Assembly: GCA_964535025.1 (NCBI GenBank)
Contig: CAZHRW010000162.1
Span: 1-44,365, forward strand
Length of the DNA stretch: 44,365 bases
Source: JAAYZK01 sp964535025
Lineage (GTDB): Bacteria > Planctomycetota > Phycisphaerae > SM23-33 > FEN-1343
Direction of reading: 5' to 3'
Positions 19,796 through 26,098 of this stretch are shown here, piece by piece. Each line of letters opens with the position of its first letter. Position 1 is the first letter of the stretch. The position numbers and the translations under genes were made by a program. Under the pieces are notes generated by a model, which was given only the letters and a program-made list of their open reading frames with translations, was not told the origin of the DNA and did not search any database.

Positions 19796-19829
19796 CGGAG
19801 CGCCGGCGCTTGCCGCGCCGGCGCCTCCG
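19796..19829 (+). other. Strong GC-rich intercistronic hairpin
   Basis: CGGAG-CGCCGGCGC pairs with GCGCCGGCG-C-CTCCG around the loop TTGCC: 14 pairs with one bulged base. Only a short pyrimidine stretch (TCCTTCTC) follows, so it may be a leaky terminator or an RNA-stability element that sets different levels for the two exported-protein genes. Confidence 0.55.
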
Positions 19830-19858
19830 TCCTTCTCACCTGCAAGAGGAGTCATCCA

Positions 19859-21985
19859 GTGATGCGCGCCACGCTGTCGCCCACAATCATGATCTGCCTG
19901 CTGACCGCCTGCTCGGTCTGCGGCGCCCAGGTCGCCATCCCCGAGGGGTTCCCCGCGGCGGCCACCACCGGCATCGCCGGGGCGGGGCTCACCGTCGAGG
20001 ACCTGACGGCGACCGAGGGACGCCGGATCACCGTCGACGGCGCCGTGATCGACCGGGAGGACGTCGCCGGCCAACTGTACATCTTCGCCGACAACGTCAC
20101 GATCCGGCGCTGTCGCATCACCTCGTCGAGCAACTACGGCGTCCGCATCGAAGGCGGGTACACCGGCACGGTCATCGAGGACTGCCTGCTGGTCGGCACC
20201 GGCGGGGCGGCCAACGTGACCGGCGCCCATTACACCCTCCGGCGATGCGACCTGTCGGGCGACCACGACGGGCTCAAACTCAATACGGGCGTGCTCGTCG
20301 AGGACTGCTACATCCACGACCAGTTCAAGGAGGAGGGCACGCACAACGATTGCATGCAGGACTCGGGCAGCAGCAGCGGATGGATCGTCCGCCACAACAC
20401 CATCCTGGGACCCTACCAGCAGACCAACGCCGCCCTCCAGATGTCCACCAATCTCGGAGCGATCGACAACGTCCTGATCGAAGGCAACTTCCTGTCCGGC
20501 GGCGGGTTCACCGTCCAGTGTCGCGACAACGATGACGGCTTCGGCCCGCCCACCCACGTCACCTTCCGCAACAACGTCTTCGAGGCCGGCTCCAGCATCC
20601 ACGGCCACATCGCCTTCGACGGCGCGCCGTACTTCGAAGGCAACATCTTCCATACGGGCGAGCCGATCCCCGAGAATCCCCTGGTCAACCTGCCGCCGGT
20701 CGCCGACGCCGGCCGCGACCAGGCCGTGACCGACGATGACGGCGACGGGGCGGAAAGCCTTACCCTGGACGGCTCGGGGTCACATGATGTCGACGGCACG
20801 ATCGGCAGCTACGTGTGGAGCGAGAACCTCCTGGAGCTCGGCACCGGGGTCCGCCCGACGCTGCCGTTCGATGTCGGCAGCCATTCGGTCGACCTGGCGG
20901 TCACCGACGACGACGGCGCCACCGACACCGACAGCCTGGTGGTCCTTGTCAAGCCCGCCGTCGGCAATCAGTATCCCCTCGCCGATGCCGGGGCCGACCA
21001 GACGGTGCCCGACGCCGATGAGGACGGCGCCGAAGCGATCACGCTGGACGGGACCGCCTCCTTCGACCCGGACGGCTCGATCGTCAGCTACGCCTGGCAG
21101 GAGAACGCCGACCTGCTCGCCGCGACCGCCGTCGCCACGGTGGCGCTGGAGGTGGGCGTTCACCCCGTCGTCCTGACGGTGACCGACGACGCCGGCGCCA
21201 CCGACATCGACACGGTCGTGATCACCGTGGAAGCGCCGTCGCTGGCGAACACCTACGCGATCTACGCGCAGACCGCCGACTGCGTCGTCCGCGACGACGG
21301 CAGTTTCAAGCCCGCCGGTTCCACCGACTTCAGAATCGGCGGCGGCCGTGCCGGCGCCGACGGCGCCGCCGTCATCCCCTTCCGGCTTCCCGCCCTCGAT
21401 CCCGAGGAGGTTGTGGTTTCGGCCACCCTGGAGATCAACCTGATCCAGATCAGGCCCGGCGTCGACTTCAATGTGGACCTGTACGGCCTGCCGTATCGGG
21501 CGTTGCAGAACGTGCTGGTCGACGATTTCTATGAAGGGCCCTTTGGCGGGGACGACGACGCCGTCGCGCTGCAGGACGACCTGTTGACCCCGGCCACGCC
21601 GGTCGGCCTGCGGTCGTCGACCGCCGAGGCGACCCTCGCCGCCTACGTGAACGACCAGGTCGCCGCCGGGGCCGGGGACGGCGACTTCATCTTTCTCCGC
21701 CTCAGCCCGGACATCATGGATGCAGGCGACTTCGTCTACTACACCGTCACCAGCGCCGACGGCGCGCCGGGCCCCACGCTCACGCTGGTCACCGGCCCGC
21801 GCAATCAGGCCGGCGACGCCGACGGCGACGGCGATGTGGACCTCGACGACTTCAGCATCCTCAAGGTCCACTTCGGACGTACCGGCGTGACGGCCGGCAG
21901 CGCCGAGGGCGATTTCGACGGCGACGGCGACGTGGATCTGGATGATTTCAGCATCCTCAAGCTCCACTTTGGCACGACGCCTTAA
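19859..21985 (+). CDS. Secreted beta-helix/PKD/dockerin multidomain protein
   Basis: The product has 708 residues with, in order: a signal peptide (ending VCGAQ); a right-handed parallel beta-helix (about 70-260: DNVTIRRCRI, GTVIEDCLLV, YTLRRCDLSGDHDGLKL, NVLIEGNFL, HVTFRNNVF); two PKD-type domains (about 282-365 and 372-460; PPVADAGRDQAV and PLADAGADQTV, each with GSHSVDLAVTDDDGATD-type ends); a beta-sandwich region (about 465-640; FRIGGGRAGADGAAVIPFRLP); and a dockerin-like tail with duplicated DADGDGDVDLDDFSILK and DFDGDGDVDLDDFSILK calcium loops. Likely function is polysaccharide binding or cleavage (lyase-type helix) outside the cell. GTG 19859 or ATG 19862 start, after AAGAGGAG. Confidence 0.85.
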   Translation: MMRATLSPTIMICLLTACSVCGAQVAIPEGFPAAATTGIAGAGLTVEDLTATEGRRITVDGAVIDREDVAGQLYIFADNVTIRRCRITSSSNYGVRIEGGYTGTVIEDCLLVGTGGAANVTGAHYTLRRCDLSGDHDGLKLNTGVLVEDCYIHDQFKEEGTHNDCMQDSGSSSGWIVRHNTILGPYQQTNAALQMSTNLGAIDNVLIEGNFLSGGGFTVQCRDNDDGFGPPTHVTFRNNVFEAGSSIHGHIAFDGAPYFEGNIFHTGEPIPENPLVNLPPVADAGRDQAVTDDDGDGAESLTLDGSGSHDVDGTIGSYVWSENLLELGTGVRPTLPFDVGSHSVDLAVTDDDGATDTDSLVVLVKPAVGNQYPLADAGADQTVPDADEDGAEAITLDGTASFDPDGSIVSYAWQENADLLAATAVATVALEVGVHPVVLTVTDDAGATDIDTVVITVEAPSLANTYAIYAQTADCVVRDDGSFKPAGSTDFRIGGGRAGADGAAVIPFRLPALDPEEVVVSATLEINLIQIRPGVDFNVDLYGLPYRALQNVLVDDFYEGPFGGDDDAVALQDDLLTPATPVGLRSSTAEATLAAYVNDQVAAGAGDGDFIFLRLSPDIMDAGDFVYYTVTSADGAPGPTLTLVTGPRNQAGDADGDGDVDLDDFSILKVHFGRTGVTAGSAEGDFDGDGDVDLDDFSILKLHFGTTP

Positions 21986-21991
21986 GACGGA

Positions 21992-23362
21992 TCAACGGCT
22001 CGCGGCGTTCCAGGCGGGCATGCCGCCGATGAGGCTGAAGACGTGCTCGTAGCCGAGGGACTTGAGGAAACTGCCGGCGATGTTCGATCGATAGCCTGAG
22101 CCGCATACGGCGGTGATGTGCCGGTCGGCCGGCAGATCCGTGTTGTTCCCGATGAGATCGTCGATCGGCTGATGCACGGCGCCGTCGATGTGGCCGCCCT
22201 GCCACTCCCCGTCGGTCCGGACATCCAGCACGACGTGGTCGGGGTACTTGGCGAGCACGTGCTTGAGGCTCGTTGCGGTCAGTTGCGGCAAGTGGTCGAG
22301 CGGCCGGCCCTGCACGGCCCAGCCGGAGACCCCGTCGGCCAGGTAGCCGATCAGCCGATCGTACCCCGCGCGGCGAAACCGGAACGCCGCTTGATGGGCG
22401 TCCGCTTCGCGGTCGGCGACGATGACGATCTCGCACGCCGCGTCGATGACCATCCCGAGCCAGTTGACCGAGTCCGGCCGCATCCCGACGTTGATCGCGC
22501 CGGGCAGGAACGCCGCCCCGAAGGCGACCTGGTCGCGGACATCCACCAGCTTCGCGCCGCGGCGGATCGCGTGCTCGACCTCCGGCACGGCCAGGCGGGT
22601 GAACGCGGGCGCCTCGCTGAGCAGCGCCGGACCCCGTCGGTTGGTTTCGACCATCACCGCGAAGTTGTCCGGTCGGATCTGGAAGTCCTCGGTCATCACC
22701 TTGGCGAACTGCTCGAACGGCATGCCGTTGAGCAGCGGGTTGTTTCGGCGCTCGAAGCCCAGGGTGGTCATCGGCTTGGGGCTGATACCCCGCCCGCAGA
22801 GCGACCCTTCCCCGTGGGCGGGATAGACCTCCGTCCAGTCGGGATAGCGCGCGAGCTTGTCGTAGAGGCTGGCGTAGAGATTGCGCACCTGCTGCTGGAG
22901 CAGGTCCGGCCCGGCCAGGTCGGGACGGCCGATGTCGCCGACGAACAGCAGGTCCCCGGTGAGCAGCGCCTGGACATCCGCGGACCGGGCATGGTCGGTG
23001 ACGGCCAGCGACACGGAGTTGGGCGTGTGGCCGGGCGTCTCGATGACTTCGAGCTCGGCCGTGCCGAACCGGAACCGTTGGCCCTCGCTGAGTGGCTCGT
23101 GGGGATACGCCGCGTCGGCGGCGGCATGGATGTGACCGGTCGCACCGATCCGGGCGGCCAGTTCGCGGCTGCCGGTCACGTGGTCGGCATGCAGGTGCGT
23201 GTCGAAAACATCCGTGATCCGCATGCCGTGCTCCTGGGCAACGTCCAGATACCGCTCGACATGCCGCTCGGGGTCGACGACGCACGCCACGCCCTTCCTC
23301 GGGCAGCCGATGAGGTACGAGTAGCAGCCCAGCCCCTCGACCTTGAACTGTTGAAAGAACAT
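21992..23362 (-). CDS. MBL-fold persulfide dioxygenase-like protein with two rhodanese domains
   Basis: The product has 456 residues. The metallo-beta-lactamase domain (1-~250) has THLHADH (55-61), later TPGHTPNS and LLTGDLLFVGDIGR with the metal-bridging Asp, and YPAHGEGS. This is the ETHE1/glyoxalase-II-like pattern of glutathione-persulfide dioxygenases. Two rhodanese domains follow. The first (about 265-350) lacks the catalytic Cys (VIVADREA where Cys is expected); the second has AVCGSGYRS with Cys420. It should handle persulfide or thiosulfate sulfur. The ATG at 23362 has GAGAGGAG upstream. It is 98 bases downstream of the peroxiredoxin gene on the same strand, and its 3' end nearly touches the convergent dockerin gene. 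Confidence 0.9.
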   Translation of the reverse strand: MFFQQFKVEGLGCYSYLIGCPRKGVACVVDPERHVERYLDVAQEHGMRITDVFDTHLHADHVTGSRELAARIGATGHIHAAADAAYPHEPLSEGQRFRFGTAELEVIETPGHTPNSVSLAVTDHARSADVQALLTGDLLFVGDIGRPDLAGPDLLQQQVRNLYASLYDKLARYPDWTEVYPAHGEGSLCGRGISPKPMTTLGFERRNNPLLNGMPFEQFAKVMTEDFQIRPDNFAVMVETNRRGPALLSEAPAFTRLAVPEVEHAIRRGAKLVDVRDQVAFGAAFLPGAINVGMRPDSVNWLGMVIDAACEIVIVADREADAHQAAFRFRRAGYDRLIGYLADGVSGWAVQGRPLDHLPQLTATSLKHVLAKYPDHVVLDVRTDGEWQGGHIDGAVHQPIDDLIGNNTDLPADRHITAVCGSGYRSNIAGSFLKSLGYEHVFSLIGGMPAWNAASR

Positions 23363-23460
23363 CCTCGAACTCCTCTCCGCATCGGGGTCCCGCGCGCCGA
23401 GGGGGCGCTCCACGATGAAGCGCCCCCTGGCACATTATTCACCGCCGGGGCCGTGGCCGG

Positions 23461-24141
23461 TCACAGACCCTTCATCTCTTTGTGGCAGAGCCACCAGTCG
23501 AGGCACTCCACCTTGCCGGCCTCGGCGTCGCTGAGGCGCCGGCGGGCGGCGTCCACGTCTGTGGGCGGCGGGAGAATGACGTGATCCTTGCCCACGACTT
23601 CGCTGTCGGGCCACTGGGCGGGCATGGCCACGCCGTGCTTGTCGGCCACCTGCAGGGCCTTGACCGCACGGAGGATCTCGTCCATGTTGCGGCCGAGTTC
23701 CTGCGGGTAATAGAGGATCATGCGAATGGTGCTTTCCGGATCGACCACGAACACCGCGCGGACGGTGTTGCTGCCCTTGCCGGGGTGAATGATGCCGAGG
23801 GTGGCGGCGACCCTCCCGTTGTCGGCGATGATCGGGAACTCGATCTCCAGGCCGCAGTTGTCCTGGATCCATTCTTCCCACTTGATGTGGGAGAAGACCT
23901 GGTCGACGCTCATCCCGATCAACTCGCAGCCGAGGGCCTTGAACTTGTCGTAGCGTTTCTGAAACGCCACGAACTCGGTGGTGCAGACCGGCGTGAAATC
24001 GGCCGGGTGGCTGAACAGAATGAACCATTGTCCTTTGTAATCGCCCGGCAGCTGCTTCTGGCCGCGGGTGGTGACGACCTTCAACTCGGGGAACGTGTCA
24101 CCGAGAAGCGGCATCCTCGTCTCATCGTTGCTCATATCCAT
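23461..24141 (-). CDS. Peroxiredoxin of the Prx6/archaeal type
   Basis: The product has 226 residues. The peroxidatic site is PADFTPVCTTE with Cys53, and the long C-terminal arm ends in ECLDWWLC with Cys213 and Cys219. That pair, six residues apart, matches the thermophilic archaeal-type peroxiredoxins in which the C-terminal Cys resolves the disulfide. It reduces H2O2 and organic peroxides with a thiol donor; the Trx-reductase cluster at 29-31 kb could supply electrons. The ATG at 24141 follows GGAAAGG closely; the ATG at 24135 is an alternative. It lies downstream of the Fur-family gene and upstream of the MBL-rhodanese gene, all on one strand. Confidence 0.93.
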   Translation of the reverse strand: MDMSNDETRMPLLGDTFPELKVVTTRGQKQLPGDYKGQWFILFSHPADFTPVCTTEFVAFQKRYDKFKALGCELIGMSVDQVFSHIKWEEWIQDNCGLEIEFPIIADNGRVAATLGIIHPGKGSNTVRAVFVVDPESTIRMILYYPQELGRNMDEILRAVKALQVADKHGVAMPAQWPDSEVVGKDHVILPPPTDVDAARRRLSDAEAGKVECLDWWLCHKEMKGL

Positions 24142-24287
24142 GGTCCTTTCCAGTGGAGGTGTGTTCGCAACTACTGTCATCGTACGCAGCTCAATGCACT
24201 GTCACCCTCTTGTTCAACGATCGGTTGGGTCGGCGCCGTCGACCGGCCAAGCCGGTCGATGACGTAGAAGGTGCTACCGAATCCGAG

Positions 24288-24315
24288 ATCGTAATGATTC
24301 CTATTCACCCGGCAA
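24288..24315 (-). promoter_or_regulatory. Candidate peroxiredoxin promoter with a weak Fur/PerR-like box
   Basis: On the minus strand TTGCCG (24310-24315), 16 bases, TACGAT (24288-24293). The spacer and -10 hold AT-rich GAATAGGAATCATTACGAT, vaguely like a Fur/PerR box. A perfect 9-bp hairpin (24239-24259, loop CAA) lies in the ~140-base leader. Confidence 0.4.
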
Positions 24316-24340
24316 GAAAAAACCCGCTTTTCCCGTGGGT
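24316..24340 (-). terminator. Rho-independent terminator of the Fur-family gene
   Basis: On the minus strand ACCC and GGGT arms with one further pair close around GGAAAAG and are followed by TTTTTT. It lies right after the stop of the Fur-type gene and before the peroxiredoxin promoter, so the two genes are probably separate units. Confidence 0.55.
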
Positions 24341-24347
24341 GGGGGGC

Positions 24348-24800
24348 TCAGGGCTGGCGGGCGGCACAGGCGGCGCAGACGCCGCGGACCTGCACCTGGG
24401 CGGAGTGAACCGTGCCGATCGCGGCGACCGCGTCGGGGATCGGCAGCGCGTCCAGCGCCGGGCTGTGGAAGTCGATGATCGCGCCGCAGACGGTGCAGAT
24501 GAAGTGGTGATGGGCGGTGGTGTCGGCGTCGAACCGGATCGACCCGGTCAGCGCATCGACCCGCTGGGCCAGGCCGTGCCTTTCCAGGGTCGCCAGCGTG
24601 CGGTAGACGGTATCGCGCGAGATCGACGGCACATGGCGGCGCACGTCCCGGTAGACCGTCTCCGCGTCCGGGTGGGCCGTGCTGGCGGCAAGCGCCCGGA
24701 AAACCGCCATCCGCTGATGGGTGACCTTTAACCCGTGGTCCCGGCAGGCTTGGGCGAAAACGCGCAGCCGCCGGTCGAGCTGGGATTCGCCAACGCTCAC
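24348..24800 (-). CDS. Fur/PerR-family metalloregulator
   Basis: The product has 150 residues. The winged-helix part has GLKVTHQRMAVFRALAAST, HPDAETVYRDVR and SRDTVYRTLATLERHGL; the dimer domain has AHHHFICTVCGAIIDFHSP with the HHHF metal site and the first CxxC, and the second pair GVCAAC near the C-terminus, completing the structural zinc site. The position next to peroxiredoxin and persulfide genes favours a PerR-like peroxide sensor, in which His oxidation lifts repression, over iron control. This is inference. The promoter upstream suggests autoregulation. Confidence 0.88.
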   Translation of the reverse strand: MSVGESQLDRRLRVFAQACRDHGLKVTHQRMAVFRALAASTAHPDAETVYRDVRRHVPSISRDTVYRTLATLERHGLAQRVDALTGSIRFDADTTAHHHFICTVCGAIIDFHSPALDALPIPDAVAAIGTVHSAQVQVRGVCAACAARQP

Positions 24801-24837
24801 GTGACGCTCTCCAACGGTGAATTCCTACAAACACGCT

Positions 24838-24865
24838 ATGGTAGAAGATCCTCCTTCAAAGTCAA
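24838..24865 (-). promoter_or_regulatory. Promoter of the Fur-family gene
   Basis: On the minus strand TTGACT (24860-24865), 16 bases, TACCAT (24838-24843), about 40 bases before the ATG. Confidence 0.5.
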
Positions 24866-24957
24866 TCCCCCACATCCGCCGCACGGGGTCTGTCCGCGTC
24901 ATCCGGTCAAAACGATCGGCAATCGACGGGGCGCCGGCGTGTCGGAGGTTCGAGAGG

Positions 24958-25000
24958 TTCGGGACACATGGACAACGCGAGGTTGAGCAGGTGTCCCGAA
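24958..25000. repeat. Perfect 10-base inverted repeat, possible interspersed element
   Basis: TTCGGGACAC (24958-24967) and GTGTCCCGAA (24991-25000) are separated by 23 bases. The surrounding 24,900-25,120 has no gene. The look is that of a small non-coding interspersed element, but no second copy is in this window. Confidence 0.5.
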
Positions 25001-25125
25001 ATCGGGCCAGAACTCCGAAATCCGGTCAACGCCATGGAGGGGTGCCTCTTCGGCGCTCGCCGCGTTCCGGGCATGTCCCCGGGGACGGCACACGCATTTC
25101 GCGGCTCGGCGGGCCCGGATGCTGC

Positions 25126-25154
25126 TTGACGAAAATCGCCGGGCGGGGTATGGT
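25126..25154 (+). promoter_or_regulatory. Promoter of the second PEP-CTERM gene
   Basis: TTGACG (25126-25131), 17 bases, TATGGT (25149-25154), leaving a ~110-base leader. Confidence 0.6.
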
Positions 25155-25273
25155 GAGGGTGATAGGCGGCATTGCGCCTGCGCGCGGTCATGGGCGAACC
25201 GGCACCGCTCGCCCTGCCGGGGGTGGGAGGACGGACATCGGCTCGCCGTAGCGGCTGAAGGAGGATGGACATC

Positions 25274-25912
25274 ATGCGATCGATCATTCTCGGCATCGTG
25301 TGCGGTATTGCGATGGGTGCCGGTGGCCACATGGCGACCGCGGACGTCATCTACGAGTCGGCCACGATGGGCGCGCCCGGCCAGCCGTATTGGGGGCACA
25401 TGCTCCTGTCGCACACCCAGTTTGGCGGTGTGCGTTTTGAGATCGATACGACCCTGCGGGTGGACGCCATCGGCGGACACTTCGCGACGTATTACGCAGG
25501 CGACGGCTACGACAGCCTTTTCGGCGCGCTGGTGGCACTGACGGGAGAGAGAGACGTGCCGGATTCGGCCAACCTTTCCACGCCCGACGTGCTGCGCACG
25601 GTGTCCTTCGATCCCACCAACCCGTCGTCCGATCACGTCATCAGCATCGACCCGGTGTGGCTGTCGCCCGGCTGGTACGCTGTCGTCTTCGGCGCGGGCC
25701 TCCACGGATCGCTGGCGGGCTTTGACAATTCCGCCCAGTTGAACAACGCGCCTGTCGGAAGCCCGAAGTACCTCACCTGGAATGCGTCCGGCGGATGGGG
25801 GTTCTCATCGAGCACCTGGCCCCGCTACGCGGTTTACGGCGTGCCTGAACCGGCAACGGTGGGTCTGTTGGCGATGGGCGGGTTGGCACTGCTCCGCCGC
25901 CGCCCCCGTTGA
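25274..25912 (+). CDS. PEP-CTERM exported protein, choice-of-anchor type
   Basis: The product has 212 residues. The ATG at 25274 has AGGAGG nine bases upstream; an ATG nine bases earlier touches the ribosome-binding sequence. A signal peptide (ILGIVCGIAMGAGGHMATA) is followed by a beta-sandwich body with GGVRFEIDTTLRVDAIGGHF and SLFGALVALTGERDVPDS, as in exported proteins annotated as choice-of-anchor domains, then YAVYGVPEPATVGLLAMGGLALLRRRPR, a full PEP-CTERM signal. No enzymatic motif. It is likely an exported surface or matrix protein. Confidence 0.85.
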   Translation: MRSIILGIVCGIAMGAGGHMATADVIYESATMGAPGQPYWGHMLLSHTQFGGVRFEIDTTLRVDAIGGHFATYYAGDGYDSLFGALVALTGERDVPDSANLSTPDVLRTVSFDPTNPSSDHVISIDPVWLSPGWYAVVFGAGLHGSLAGFDNSAQLNNAPVGSPKYLTWNASGGWGFSSSTWPRYAVYGVPEPATVGLLAMGGLALLRRRPR

Positions 25913-26098
25913 GGCGCCGTCGTAGAGAAGCTTGTCCCGGGTTGTTCCGGTAGCCGTTCGATCGGGCCCTGGGGATAGCGCACGCTTCAGCAGGGCCGTA
26001 CGTGTTGTCCCCATGCAACGGCCTGGCCCCGCCCGCCGGTGTCGGGACACAAAGCAACCCAGGATGATTCTGTGTGCCGAAACTCGGACACGGATGGC

